Shown here: in pieces, positions 34,383 through 43,644 of the stretch | How the letters are laid out: each line of letters opens with the position of its first letter | Position numbering within the stretch: the first letter of the stretch is position 1 | Assembly (NCBI RefSeq): GCF_010119935.1 | Contig: NZ_CP048209.1 | Location: 62,001 to 126,000 of the forward strand | Length of the DNA stretch: 64,000 nt | Direction of reading: 5' to 3' | DNA from: Paenibacillus lycopersici | GTDB taxonomy: Bacteria > Bacillota > Bacilli > Paenibacillales > Paenibacillaceae | Made by a program: the position numbers and the translations under genes | Notes under the pieces: model-generated | Told to the model about the DNA's origin: nothing | Databases searched by the model: none | What the model saw: the letters and a program-made list of their open reading frames with translations, nothing else

Positions 34383-34703
34383 ATGAGCCAGGAAATCGAG
34401 CAGATCATGCAGCAGTTTAAAGCATGTATTCCTTTACTGGACGTACTGAGAGACGAGAACCGTCAAGCTATTATTCTGCTGCTGGCACAGCACAAATCCG
34501 GACTTAACGTCAACGCGATTGCGGACCGAATCAATTTGTCCAGGCCGGCCATCTCCCATCATTTGAAGGTGCTGAAACAATCCGGATTCGTTAGTTACGA
34601 GAAAAAGAACGTGGAAAATTATTACGCGGTGACGCTGCGCCAACCGCTGGAGCAACTCAAATCATTAATCGCGGCAGTCGAAGCTCAGTGTACCTCATCT
34701 TGA
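34383..34703 (+). CDS. ArsR-family transcriptional regulator
   Basis: This 106-residue winged-helix repressor has the DNA-binding segment GLNVNAIADRINLSRPAISHHL and no cysteine cluster of a metal sensor (its only other Cys residues lie near the N- and C-terminus). A GGCGGAGCG ribosome site precedes it. It lies 90 bases ahead of a quinone-oxidoreductase-like gene, and matching dyads precede both, so it probably represses both. Confidence 0.88.
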   Translation: MSQEIEQIMQQFKACIPLLDVLRDENRQAIILLLAQHKSGLNVNAIADRINLSRPAISHHLKVLKQSGFVSYEKKNVENYYAVTLRQPLEQLKSLIAAVEAQCTSS

Positions 34704-34750
34704 TCTTCTCAATCTGGCACTCACCCGCCGGATTTATTTTTCTCATATAC

Positions 34751-34766
34751 GTTTATATGTTTAAAC
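34751..34766 (+). promoter_or_regulatory. ArsR operator copy 2
   Basis: GTTTA-N6-TAAAC, extended by an outer C and G, lies 27 bases before the oxidoreductase start. It matches the dyad before the arsR-like gene in half-sites and spacer. Confidence 0.65.
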
Positions 34767-34793
34767 GAATAATCATAATAGGAGCGATAAAAG

Positions 34794-35795
34794 ATGAGAA
34801 CCATGATCATTGAGAAATACGGGAAAGATGTACCCTTGCTAATGGCGGAACGGCCCATGCCTGTCATCGGCGAATACGATGTCTTGGTCGCCATTCATGC
34901 AGCCAGCTTGAATCCGATCGATTTTAAAGTAAAAGAAGGAAAAGCAAGGCTGCTGCTGAAGTATGATTTCCCCTTAATCTTGGGTAACGACTTCTCCGGC
35001 GTTGTCGTCAAGGCAGGCGGTCGGGTGAACGAGTTCAAACCCGGCGATGAAGTTTACGGAAGGCCCCGTAAAGGCCGAATCGGGACATTAGCCGACTATA
35101 TAGCCGTTCATCGGGATGATCTCTCACTGAAGCCGCGGAACCTGAGCTTTGAAGAAGCCGCATCGATCCCGCTTGTCGGACTGACGACGTATCAAGCCTT
35201 TTACGATATTTTAAACCTTCAACAAGGCCAGAAGATTCTGATTCATGCCGGATCCGGCGGCGTAGGATCCTTTGCCATCCAACTGGCCAAATTAATGGGA
35301 GCTTATGTCGCCACTACGGTGAGCGAGAAAGGGTATGATTTGGTGAAATCGCTGGGCGCGGATCGAATCATTAATTACCGGAACGAGAATTTCGAAGAAC
35401 TGCTTTCGGGATACGATGCCGTATTTGACACTTTAGGGGGCGCGGCCTTGGAGAAATCATTTCGAGTCCTGAAGCCGAACGGAAAGATCGTCTCCGTCTC
35501 CGGCGTGCCAAACGCAAGATTCGGCCAAGAAACACGGCTCGGTTGGTGGAAGACGGCCCTTCTCTCGCTCGTCAGTCGTAAGCTTACGGCCCTTGAGAGG
35601 GCAACTCGGACGAGTTATCATTTCCTGTTCATGAAACCGAGCGGAACGCAATTAACCAAGATCAAGGAATGGATTGAAGCAGGTCGCATTATTCCCGTCA
35701 TTGATCAGGTATTTAAGTTTGAGGAAGCGCCGCAAGCGTTGAAATATCTTGAAAGCGGGCGAGCTAAAGGAAAGGTAGTCGTTAGAATCAAGTAA
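34794..35795 (+). CDS. Zinc-independent MDR-family oxidoreductase (quinone reductase-like)
   Basis: This 333-residue NADPH-dependent reductase of the medium-chain family has the GroES-like N-domain (ASLNPIDFKVKEGKARL), the NADPH motif HAGSGGVGSFAIQLAK near residue 150, and no structural-zinc cysteine lobe. Close relatives are zeta-crystallin-like quinone oxidoreductases and enoyl reductases. It follows the ArsR gene in the same direction with its own operator. A ribosome site TAGGAGCG precedes it. Confidence 0.9.
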   Translation: MRTMIIEKYGKDVPLLMAERPMPVIGEYDVLVAIHAASLNPIDFKVKEGKARLLLKYDFPLILGNDFSGVVVKAGGRVNEFKPGDEVYGRPRKGRIGTLADYIAVHRDDLSLKPRNLSFEEAASIPLVGLTTYQAFYDILNLQQGQKILIHAGSGGVGSFAIQLAKLMGAYVATTVSEKGYDLVKSLGADRIINYRNENFEELLSGYDAVFDTLGGAALEKSFRVLKPNGKIVSVSGVPNARFGQETRLGWWKTALLSLVSRKLTALERATRTSYHFLFMKPSGTQLTKIKEWIEAGRIIPVIDQVFKFEEAPQALKYLESGRAKGKVVVRIK

Positions 35796-35818
35796 AGCGA
35801 AAATCCCCGCTTCCGTTG

Positions 35819-35980
35819 CTATTCGGCTTCGCCCACGGCTGTGAAGCGTTCGTTCGCATGCCGCGGATGTTCAATCTCGTCCAACACGGAGATCGCATAG
35901 TCGGCATAGCCGATGTAGCTTTCGCCCTTCGCGTTCACGAGCAAATTATCGGTGAGCTGTTTCTGAGAATCGCGTATTCT
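35819..35980 (-). pseudogene. C-terminal remnant of an NAD(P)-binding oxidoreductase
   Basis: About 50 residues on the minus strand (YADYAISVLDEIEHPRHANE, ending in FTAVGEAE and a stop) match the end of the intact enzyme encoded at 24279-24920 at most positions. Upstream the similarity ends abruptly and no Rossmann motif is found. It is the broken tail of a paralog. Confidence 0.75.
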
Positions 35981-36153
35981 TGTGCGCAAGTGGCATGGGC
36001 TTTTTCTTGAACCCCTGAAGCTTAGCGGGAATTTTTTTCTGCGGACTATATCGTCTATAATAGCTCTGACATCCCCTGCCGGCACGATATCGGACGAGCA
36101 CGTCCGGCTCTGATCTGATCTGACGGTCAAGGGAAACCGAAGGAGTGAGTACA

Positions 36154-36993
36154 TTGGCCAACATTATCGCGATTACCGGAGCCTCTTCCGGCATCGGTCT
36201 GGCGACAGCCCGCAAATTTGCCGAGGAAGGCTGGATCGTCTACGCCGGTACGCGGCATCCCGAGCGCGACACAGCCCTGTATGCCGGCATCGAGCATTTG
36301 CATGTTGTCGAGATGGAAGTCACGTCCCCCCAATCCCTCGCCGAAGCGTTCGCACGGATCGATCGGGAGCAGGGACGCCTGGACGTGTTATTCTGCAATG
36401 CGGGATACGGCTATTTGCGCGCCTTGGGTCAAGCTGATCAAGCGGACATCGAGCGTCTGTTCGACACGAACGTGCATGGCGTCATGCATACGATCCGCGC
36501 GGCGCTTCCTTTGCTTCGGCTGGCCTCTGCCGGCCACATCGTGGTCACCTCCAGCGTGGGGGGATTGGTCGGCCAACCGTTCAACGAGATCTATTGCGCG
36601 AGCAAGTTCGCTGTAGAAGGTCTGATGGAGAGCCTGGCCACTTACTATAAATCGCTGTTCAACATCGACATTACACTTCTGGAGCCCGGCGCGATCGCTA
36701 CGAACTTCACGCAGACCGTCATGAGTCAATTGCAGCAGACCGGCGGCATTCTCGAGGATGAGTACAAGCCCATTCTCCAGCGTTACATGGATACCTTCGC
36801 GAAGCGTACCACCGTTCCGCAGACGCCTGAATCGGTAGCGGAGGTCATGCTGCAATTAATGCAAATGGATGAAAAGCCGCTGCGTCTGCGCACATCCGAC
36901 AGCGCCGAACAGTTCGTGCAGTACAAGGTCTCGCAAGATCCTACCGGCCTCGACGGATTGAACAATACGCGCAGGCTTCATCTGGGACTGTAA
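36154..36993 (+). CDS. Short-chain dehydrogenase/reductase
   Basis: This 279-residue classical SDR has TGASSGIGLATARKFAEEG at residues 7-25, NAGYGYL, and the catalytic YCASKFAVEGLMESL. Its C-terminal half, with a long helical insert, resembles retinol/17-beta-hydroxysteroid-type SDRs. The start is the TTG at 36154, 8 bases from AAGGAG; a GTG at 36145 overlaps that site. It stands alone, between a pseudogene and DinB. Confidence 0.88.
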   Translation: MANIIAITGASSGIGLATARKFAEEGWIVYAGTRHPERDTALYAGIEHLHVVEMEVTSPQSLAEAFARIDREQGRLDVLFCNAGYGYLRALGQADQADIERLFDTNVHGVMHTIRAALPLLRLASAGHIVVTSSVGGLVGQPFNEIYCASKFAVEGLMESLATYYKSLFNIDITLLEPGAIATNFTQTVMSQLQQTGGILEDEYKPILQRYMDTFAKRTTVPQTPESVAEVMLQLMQMDEKPLRLRTSDSAEQFVQYKVSQDPTGLDGLNNTRRLHLGL

Positions 36994-37126
36994 CCTGCGC
37001 CGATGATCCTTCATTCGATATCAATCAAACGAATACCCGGAAGGTGCCTTATGCAGGCTTAATCTCTGCCCACCGGCGAGAATGCGTATACCGCACGATA
37101 GCCCCAATTCCGCTTGCCATCCAGGC

Positions 37127-37711
37127 TCACCCGTGCGCTTCCCTCCATGCGTTGTCCAGACGCATCTTCTGGAGCAAGTGATGGCGATAGTGCATCTCGA
37201 TCAGTTGGAACCATTCCAACGCGTTCAATCCCCCGAATCGCGGATGGAGAACCGTATTTCGAACGATCCCCTTACCGGGTTCTAATCGTACTTGGGTAAC
37301 CGGAGCAAACTTCGATGCAATCAACGGTTCGATCTCGACCATCCGGCGTACCGTATCCCGCAGCCCGTCGACCAGTTGTTCCTTGCTTTCCGGCTGCGGC
37401 GGCGTATATTGCGGGGACGGGGGAACTCGGATTCGATCCGGCGGGAAGCTCCCCGTCTTGAACAAATCCTCGCCCGGCTTCGTCTTCCCCGCTCTTGAGA
37501 CTTCCGGGCCGCCGTCCGGTCCAAGGCACAATGCGGCGTTCCTCAACTGCATCAACTGCGCGGAACGGATCAAATGCATGAACATCTGGCCAAGCGACCA
37601 TTCGTCTTCCGCCGGCTTCCACAGCAGCTGCTCAAGACTTGTGCCATCCAATTCTCGAATATACCCGCTGACCGTCTCCTCGAATTTACGCAGCGTTTCT
37701 TTCGTATCCAT
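37127..37711 (-). CDS. DinB-family protein
   Basis: This 194-residue four-helix-bundle protein of the DinB/YfiT superfamily has the first metal-site region LWKPAEDEWSLGQMFMHLIR and the C-terminal HYRHHLLQKMRLD with two of the usual metal-binding His. The family includes thiol transferases that use bacillithiol or mycothiol. AAAGGAG precedes the start. It lies downstream of a WYL regulator on the same strand. Confidence 0.85.
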   Translation of the reverse strand: MDTKETLRKFEETVSGYIRELDGTSLEQLLWKPAEDEWSLGQMFMHLIRSAQLMQLRNAALCLGPDGGPEVSRAGKTKPGEDLFKTGSFPPDRIRVPPSPQYTPPQPESKEQLVDGLRDTVRRMVEIEPLIASKFAPVTQVRLEPGKGIVRNTVLHPRFGGLNALEWFQLIEMHYRHHLLQKMRLDNAWREAHG

Positions 37712-37778
37712 TGCCGAACCCAGCTCCTTTATGCTTAAGCTGAATCCAGCATACTATAACGCTGCTGACAGCAGTTTG

Positions 37779-38726
37779 TCAGTAGCGTTCAAACATTTTT
37801 TTGATTTCCTCGCGCACCCGTTCGCGCAGCGATTCCGGCTCCAGCACACGAACCGCTGCGCCCCATCCGAGCGTCCATTGAAGAAGGTCCTCCACCCGCC
37901 GGACGCGGAATGTCGCCAGCCAGCCTTCTTCCCCCGGCTCGAACGACTCCATATAGAAATTGTCCGATTCCTGAACCCGGTCCGCAACGGCTTGGTCGAC
38001 CAACATCCGGACGGTCACATTCCGATCGTCTATTGGCCGGTGATTCTGAAAGCGAAATCCAGGAACGATCCTGAACGAATCCTCCAGTACGACAAGCTCG
38101 TTCATGCGAGATAACCGAAAGTGACGGATGTCGCGCCTCAGCCCGCAGAACGCAACAAGCATCCACACCCCTTGGGAGAAGACGAGCCCGTAAGGATCGA
38201 CCGTTCGCTCGCTATGACGATGGCCGTCCGGGTCCGGCAAGTTTTTGGAGTAGCGGAAACGAACCCTTCGCTTCCGCAGGATCGCTTGGCGCAACTGCTC
38301 GAACGTTTCTTTTTCCAGCCTGCGCGTTCTCCCCCCTCTCTCATTCAGCAGCCGAATCGCCGATCGGATCCGTTCGGTCTCCTCGCGTACGTTCTCCGGT
38401 AAAACTGCCTCGATCTTCTCCTGCGAACTGCGGGCCTTCGCGCCATACTCGGCATCTAGCCTCATCTCGACGAAGTCCGCCCCGATGAGCAGCGCCACCG
38501 CTTCCTCCGCCGTGAAGCTGACAGGAGGGAGAAAGTAGCCCTCCATTAAGGAGTAGCCTATCCCCGGCGCACCCGCTACCGGAACGCCCGCTTCGCTTAG
38601 CGCTTGAACGTCACGGTAAATCGTGCGGATACTCGTCTCGAACTTGGCAGCCAAATCCTCTGCGCGGAGCACGCCTTTGCGCTGCAGCTCAATGACGATG
38701 GCCAACATCCGCTCGGTTTTGTTCAC
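37779..38726 (-). CDS. YafY-type WYL-domain transcriptional regulator
   Basis: This 315-residue regulator starts at a GTG at 38726 after GGAGGAGGA. The N-terminal HTH_11 domain reads LRAEDLAAKFETSIRTIYRD, followed by the effector-binding WYL domain (PYGLVFSQGVWMLVAFCGL) and a C-terminal WCX-like extension. WYL proteins sense nucleic-acid or nucleotide ligands. It is divergent from a DUF4440-like gene and 67 bases upstream of DinB, so DinB may be co-transcribed. Confidence 0.9.
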   Translation of the reverse strand: MNKTERMLAIVIELQRKGVLRAEDLAAKFETSIRTIYRDVQALSEAGVPVAGAPGIGYSLMEGYFLPPVSFTAEEAVALLIGADFVEMRLDAEYGAKARSSQEKIEAVLPENVREETERIRSAIRLLNERGGRTRRLEKETFEQLRQAILRKRRVRFRYSKNLPDPDGHRHSERTVDPYGLVFSQGVWMLVAFCGLRRDIRHFRLSRMNELVVLEDSFRIVPGFRFQNHRPIDDRNVTVRMLVDQAVADRVQESDNFYMESFEPGEEGWLATFRVRRVEDLLQWTLGWGAAVRVLEPESLRERVREEIKKMFERY

Positions 38727-38898
38727 ATCCTCCTCCTCCTTTTCCGGTCTCAAAAAGTTAGGTCTATCGCTTGAAGGGCTCACAGCGTTTACGCGTGACG
38801 GTAGCTGCTCAGCGGCCTTCTTTGTTTGCCCTTCATCTTCCGTTCACATAAGCGTTCTAAGTTGTTATTAATCGTATCGAACCCAAGGAGAGATGAAC

Positions 38899-39354
38899 AT
38901 GGAGAGCAACTCGTTAATCGAAGCAATGGAAGGCTATTTTCAAGCCGGGACTGTGTTGGACCTGGATAGGCTGGATGCGACCTATGCACCTGATTTCATT
39001 AACATCCGGACCGACAAGATCGGGCAGACCGTCTCGATTACGAAGGAACAGTTCATGCTGACCTTTCGCCGCTTGAAGGATGGTGGCGGATCGACGCTCG
39101 GAACGACTGAAGACGTGCAGTACGTGGCCACGACCGTGTATGACGATCACGGATCGGTCGTTCTTCGTCGAGTAAAGGAGGGAAAGCCCGCACTGTACAA
39201 CTTCGTCTGGCGCATGGCCGATGGTTTGCCGACAACGATCATTCGCGAATTTTCGGTGGAGGAGGACCTAAGCGCACTGATCGGCATGATTCGCGGATCA
39301 GCTGCGGGAGGACAACAAGGTGTAGAAATCAAAAGCGCCCATTCGGGTGCATAG
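38899..39354 (+). CDS. DUF4440/SnoaL-like small protein
   Basis: This 151-residue protein of the NTF2-like superfamily starts LIEAMEGYFQAGTVLDLDRL and has a cone-shaped-fold pattern of alternating strands (QYVATTVYDDHGSVVLRRV). Members are enzymes or ligand binders without a common role. The ATG at 38899 has a better-spaced AAGGAG than the ATG two codons earlier. It is divergent from the WYL regulator. Confidence 0.75.
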   Translation: MESNSLIEAMEGYFQAGTVLDLDRLDATYAPDFINIRTDKIGQTVSITKEQFMLTFRRLKDGGGSTLGTTEDVQYVATTVYDDHGSVVLRRVKEGKPALYNFVWRMADGLPTTIIREFSVEEDLSALIGMIRGSAAGGQQGVEIKSAHSGA

Positions 39355-39422
39355 GCTGTCGAGCAAGCTCGATGCCGCATATGCCGCATCTATTGAAAGG
39401 TAAAATTCCCTCTCCAAGACTG

Positions 39423-39603
39423 GCGGACAGAGGATCCGTTATTGAGGGGAAATCGGGCTTATTGGGGCAGCGAACGGACACAGGATCCGTTAATGTCCCC
39501 GAATGACATTGAAAACATGCTGATCAGCCGATATAAAGGATCTCTTGTCCGCGAGCACATGAAAAAACGCGATAAAGCCGCGATTAACGGATCTCCTGTC
39601 CGC
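39423..39603. repeat. Four-copy GATC-centred interspersed repeat
   Basis: Four ~21-base units share the form GCGGACA-nn-GATCC-GTTAAT: 39423-39444 and 39475-39495 on the plus strand, 39534-39553 and 39583-39603 on the minus strand. The two forward and two reverse units make a large imperfect inverted repeat. No gene is supported in the gap from 39355 to 39717. Confidence 0.7.
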
Positions 39604-39628
39604 TTCCTGGCATCGGCGGGCACACCGT

Positions 39629-39657
39629 GAACCAGCCGTCATGAAGCCGGCTGGTTC
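39629..39657. terminator. Hairpin downstream of the repeat cluster
   Basis: GAACCAGCCG and CGGCTGGTTC form a perfect 10-bp stem with a 9-base loop. It lies between the DUF4440-like and hydrolase stops, so it is a plausible shared terminator, although no T-run follows. Confidence 0.5.
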
Positions 39658-39717
39658 GAAACGGTTACAGCTGTCCGTCCCATGCCGGCGAAGCGGTAAC
39701 AGGATCTGTTCGTGCTC

Positions 39718-40533
39718 TTAGTTCAGCTCCATAAGAAAATCGTTTGCCGCCCGATAATATCCGTCTAAATCATCGGAGTGCACACCGTGACCGCACTGTT
39801 CGAACACGATCAGCTTGGTATTGGGCCTGCTCGCTTCCATCCTTCTCGCTTGTTCCGTCCCCAGAATGAAGCTCTTCCCGCCGTGAATCAGCAGGATCGG
39901 ACAGCTCGATGCTAACCAGTCCTCCCACCAGATGCCATTAGATTGGGGAACGGATACTTGCAGTCCCTTCAGATCCGTTCGGAATCCCCATCCCGATTCA
40001 TCCTCCAACACGCTTTCGGCGAAATAATCGATGGCTCTAAGCCCTGCGCTTGCAAGCGATTCTCTCAGCTCCTGTAAGGAAGCCGATCGGAAGGGCAGCT
40101 TGTCGGCAAAGGAGAAGTCGGCGTTAATCTCCGCGCCGATATCCTCGACGATAATGGCATTCACCAATTCAGGATAACGGGCCGCGAACTGGTAGGCATT
40201 CAACCCGCCTAGGGAATGTCCCAAGATTGTGACCGGCCGTCCTCCAAGCTCCGACTGAACCAGATTCAGAATATCCCCCACGTAATCATCCCTGGCGTAT
40301 TCCTTCTCGAATGAATGGTCGCTCCAGCCGTGTCCGCGTTGATCCATTGCAATCACCCGCCAATCTCCGAAACGCGCGGCCAGCTTGGAGAATGATCTCG
40401 CATTCGCCATATACCCATGCAGCATAACGAGCACTTTCTCGCTATCTCCGCCATAATCAAGGTAGGAAAGCCGAACATGGCCCGAATGAAAGTATTTCCT
40501 TGCTGCCGCGCCGTTATGACCGGAATTCAGCAT
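39718..40533 (-). CDS. Alpha/beta hydrolase
   Basis: This 271-residue serine hydrolase has the oxyanion loop VMLHGYMANARSFSK, the nucleophile elbow GHSLGGLNAYQFAA, an acid in LIHGGKSFILGTEQ and the late His in EQCGHGVHSDD. No signal peptide is present. It resembles haloalkane-dehalogenase-like or MhpC esterases; the substrate is unknown. AGGAG precedes the start. It lies downstream of the MFS gene on the same strand. Confidence 0.88.
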   Translation of the reverse strand: MLNSGHNGAAARKYFHSGHVRLSYLDYGGDSEKVLVMLHGYMANARSFSKLAARFGDWRVIAMDQRGHGWSDHSFEKEYARDDYVGDILNLVQSELGGRPVTILGHSLGGLNAYQFAARYPELVNAIIVEDIGAEINADFSFADKLPFRSASLQELRESLASAGLRAIDYFAESVLEDESGWGFRTDLKGLQVSVPQSNGIWWEDWLASSCPILLIHGGKSFILGTEQARRMEASRPNTKLIVFEQCGHGVHSDDLDGYYRAANDFLMELN

Positions 40534-40623
40534 CTTGTCATCACTCCTATTTATTCTATTCGAGGTTCAATCGAGCCCATTTGATCGGCAATGGTAAAAG
40601 CTGTTGTCGCCGTTGTACATCTT

Positions 40624-41814
40624 CTAGTCACCGACAGGAACACCCTGATCTGCAGGCCTTCGATATCGTTGTCCATGCACGCCAGCCAGCAAAGCGGCTA
40701 TCGCCATAAAGATCGCACTGGAAGCGACGCCGGATTGCAAGCCATGCCTTTCAACCGCAACGCCCCCGATGATGGGACCTATTATCTGCCCGGAAGCAAA
40801 AAAGGCAGTGGCTAAGCTGAGGCATGCCGTATAGGCATGATGCGGGACATGACGTCGCAGCAGCGCGGTCGTCATCAGCGGAGGCGTAATAAAGGAGACC
40901 AACCCTATCGTAACGGCGCCCAATGCCGTAACAATCATATGATTGGCGGTTACGCCAATCACGCCGATCGTCCCCAATGCTAACCCCGTTGCAAGCGTAT
41001 AGCCGCTTGGCCAGCGGTCGATGGCTTTCCCTCCGAGCCATCCGTTGAATAAACCCGCAAATCCTATACCGGACCAGATCAACCCGGCATAGAGAGACGG
41101 AATGCCCTGACTCACCAGATAAGGAATCAAATACGTGAAATAGATGATGTAGCCTGAACCGAAGAAGAAGTAAGAACCGGTTAGGAACAACAGCTTCTTC
41201 GGATGCAACAGGAGACGGTACACATTTACGCGTTCTTGGTCTCGCGTTTCCGATTCCTTTGGCGAGGACATAGGCGCGGATACCCGGTCTCCAGTGACGA
41301 GCTCGAAACCGATCGCGGCAATTACGCCAAACACGCCCATAGCCATCCACGCATATCGCCAGCCCTCCAAGCGCGAAGGATCTATGATGAAGGGGGCGAA
41401 TAATCCCGTCATGAGAATGCCGGCGGAACCGCCTAGCCATATTAGACCCGACGCCACGCCTCTTTCCGCCGGTCGAACAACATCCAACGCGATGGACAGG
41501 ACTAACACTGTCGCGAAAGCCGAGAATAAGCCAATGACGAACCGCCATAGCCCGAGCTCTGCCAAATGATGACTAAACGCCGAGCCGATCATAGCCAATC
41601 CGAGCAGGAGACACGTCATTCGATTGATGACATGCTTGCGCTCCGGGAACCGTGAGACGAGAGGCGGAAGACATAATGTTCCGATCAAATACCCAATAAA
41701 ATTGACCGTGCCCAATATGCCCAGCAGACTGTAGCTCCCCCCAATCTCCCTCTTTATCCCCGGCAAGAACATCCCATAAGAGAGACGCGAGAAGCCGAGA
41801 ATGACAGCAAACAA
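40624..41814 (-). CDS. MFS transporter, start uncertain
   Basis: This ~396-residue major-facilitator protein has about 12 hydrophobic segments and the family GXLG-like loop LSYGMFLPGIKREIGGSYS. It resembles the YbfB subgroup. The frame stays open upstream (AFNRVTLWASLL is plausible protein) but offers only TTG at 41814 without a ribosome site, or an ATA near 41855 after GGGGGAG. A nearby ATG is out of frame and meets a stop after three codons, so the N-terminus may be damaged. It is divergent from a LysR gene that probably controls it. Confidence 0.82.
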   Translation of the reverse strand: MFAVILGFSRLSYGMFLPGIKREIGGSYSLLGILGTVNFIGYLIGTLCLPPLVSRFPERKHVINRMTCLLLGLAMIGSAFSHHLAELGLWRFVIGLFSAFATVLVLSIALDVVRPAERGVASGLIWLGGSAGILMTGLFAPFIIDPSRLEGWRYAWMAMGVFGVIAAIGFELVTGDRVSAPMSSPKESETRDQERVNVYRLLLHPKKLLFLTGSYFFFGSGYIIYFTYLIPYLVSQGIPSLYAGLIWSGIGFAGLFNGWLGGKAIDRWPSGYTLATGLALGTIGVIGVTANHMIVTALGAVTIGLVSFITPPLMTTALLRRHVPHHAYTACLSLATAFFASGQIIGPIIGGVAVERHGLQSGVASSAIFMAIAALLAGVHGQRYRRPADQGVPVGD

Positions 41815-41978
41815 AAGCGATGCCCACAGCGTAACCCGGTTGAATGCAGATTTCGTACCTATTCTCCCATCTCCCCCTAAAATAATTTGATATCTCTAGT
41901 GTAAATTTATGGGGAAGTTTTGTAAAATTGAATTAAATGAATGGATTGTTCATATTTCTTAAACAAGGGGTGATAACC

Positions 41979-42881
41979 ATGGATCTTCGAGCATTGAAAA
42001 CATTCGAGGCTTGCGTGCGTCTGGGTCATTTTCAGAAGGCTGCCGAGGAACTCCAATATGCCCCGTCTACGGTTACCCTTCAGATTCAGCGCCTTGAAGC
42101 GGATCTGGGCGTTGCTTTATTCGTGCGCGACGGCAAGCGCGTGATCGTGACCGAAGCCGGCCAATGGCTCCAGCATGAAGCATCGGCTTTGCTGAAGTCG
42201 ATCGGCGTCATCAGGCAGACCGTCTACGATATCGCGTCGGGTGATGAAGGCGCCGTTCGTTTCGCCGCCATCGAGCCCATCGCAAGCCAGAGGCTGGCGG
42301 CCGTGATAGCCGACTTTTACAAGACGCGTCCGAACGTGGAGTTAACCATGGAGGTGAGCGGGAGCAAATCGATCATCGACAAGGTTCGAGCCGGCGAATT
42401 GGACTTCGGCATATGCTCGGCCCCGTCTACGAATCTCCTGCTCGAATTTGAGCCGCTAATCGAGGAGAGACTAGGGGTTATGGTGAATGTGAATCATCCC
42501 TTAGCCGATCGGGATGGCATCACGGCGAGCGCCCTCGCGGGACTAACCGTGCTGGTCAAAGAATCGAATTGCATCTATCGGGAGCTCTGGGAGACGACGT
42601 TCCGTCCAACCGGTCAGCACGCTTTCACTTGCGTCGAGGTTGGAAGCTTCTTCGTGATTCAACAGCTGGTGAAAGCAGGATTGGGCGTGGGTATTGTTCC
42701 GATTTACAGCGGATTGGAACTCGAGGGCTCCTCGGTCATTAGACCCTTCGTCGACCTGGACCCCGTACTCGGCGTAGGCATTGTATGTAGAGATAAAAAG
42801 TTCTTAGGAAAGGCGTCGTTATTATTAATGGACGCTATCAAAGACGCCTGCATGCCTGTATCTATCGAGCAAAATCTTTAG
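41979..42881 (+). CDS. LysR-family transcriptional regulator
   Basis: This 300-residue regulator starts at the ATG at 41979 (AAGGGGTG upstream). The helix-turn-helix reads HFQKAAEELQYAPSTVTLQI, and the co-inducer domain spans about residues 90-290. It is divergent from the MFS gene, the standard layout for a LysR-controlled exporter. The effector is unknown. Confidence 0.9.
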   Translation: MDLRALKTFEACVRLGHFQKAAEELQYAPSTVTLQIQRLEADLGVALFVRDGKRVIVTEAGQWLQHEASALLKSIGVIRQTVYDIASGDEGAVRFAAIEPIASQRLAAVIADFYKTRPNVELTMEVSGSKSIIDKVRAGELDFGICSAPSTNLLLEFEPLIEERLGVMVNVNHPLADRDGITASALAGLTVLVKESNCIYRELWETTFRPTGQHAFTCVEVGSFFVIQQLVKAGLGVGIVPIYSGLELEGSSVIRPFVDLDPVLGVGIVCRDKKFLGKASLLLMDAIKDACMPVSIEQNL

Positions 42882-42933
42882 CAAAGCAAAAATGAGAGGA
42901 TTTCCTATTCGTTGAAGAATACTATTGCTTATC

Positions 42934-42969
42934 AAGCCCCTTCTGCTGATCCAACGGCGGAAGGGGCTT
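42934..42969 (+). terminator. Terminator after the LysR gene
   Basis: AAGCCCCTTC (42934-42943) pairs with GAAGGGGCTT (42960-42969) over a 16-base loop, followed by TCCC. It lies about 50 bases after the stop. Confidence 0.65.
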
Positions 42970-43058
42970 TCCCATTGTCCGAGATAGCCCCTCACTCACG
43001 CAGCAATTGCATCCGGCCCATACGTGTTTCTTTATGTTAGCCAGTTAGCCCGGTGACT

Positions 43059-43526
43059 TCAATATTCCCCTTTAATGACGAAAAACGTACCCCGAATGGT
43101 TCCTGCCAGTTTGGATTTCTGTCTTGCGAATTTGAACTTCTTCTCTTCCAGTTCCTTGGGGATTTCCATTCCCTCGGATAGCTTAAACCCTACGGCCCGC
43201 TTCTTAGGATCATCCACCGTATACAGTACGTTGATCGCCAATCCGTCCTCATAAAACACAAAGGCCCACTTGATATTCCCCACTTGAAAACGCGATGTTT
43301 CCAGCGGTTGGGCAGCAAACTCAAGACCACGTTCTTCTTTCAAAACTCGTTTCACATAATCAAGCGTCTCCTGGCTTTCGGCGGCTGTTACGGTCGTAAA
43401 TTCGTACTGGTATTTGTTCATGAAATAACGGGCTTCATTCGCACGCATACCAGCCAGTGCTTCTGCTACCGGCGAAGATTCAAGACCGGCCGTAGACACA
43501 TTTTTGAAATCAACGAAATTGGACAT
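43059..43526 (-). CDS. Hypothetical protein of 155 residues
   Basis: I do not recognise this family. It is a soluble, mixed alpha/beta protein starting MSNFVDFKNVSTAGLESSP, with a helical middle and a basic C-terminal part (EEKKFKFARQKSKLAG). It has no signal peptide or membrane segment. AGGGGG precedes the start, and base composition suits the surrounding genome. One copy of the hairpin repeat (43645-43680) lies about 120 bases upstream, in the same orientation as the copies before the Abi and ATPase genes. Confidence 0.75.
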   Translation of the reverse strand: MSNFVDFKNVSTAGLESSPVAEALAGMRANEARYFMNKYQYEFTTVTAAESQETLDYVKRVLKEERGLEFAAQPLETSRFQVGNIKWAFVFYEDGLAINVLYTVDDPKKRAVGFKLSEGMEIPKELEEKKFKFARQKSKLAGTIRGTFFVIKGEY

Positions 43527-43644
43527 TCCGCATTCCCCCTGCTTGTTTGTTTACTTGATAGAGCTATCCTATCTATAAAATGTGTCAAAATATGATACTA
43601 TTTAGTTAGCGCCGATTATTCTATTCCACAACGCTACTTCTTAA

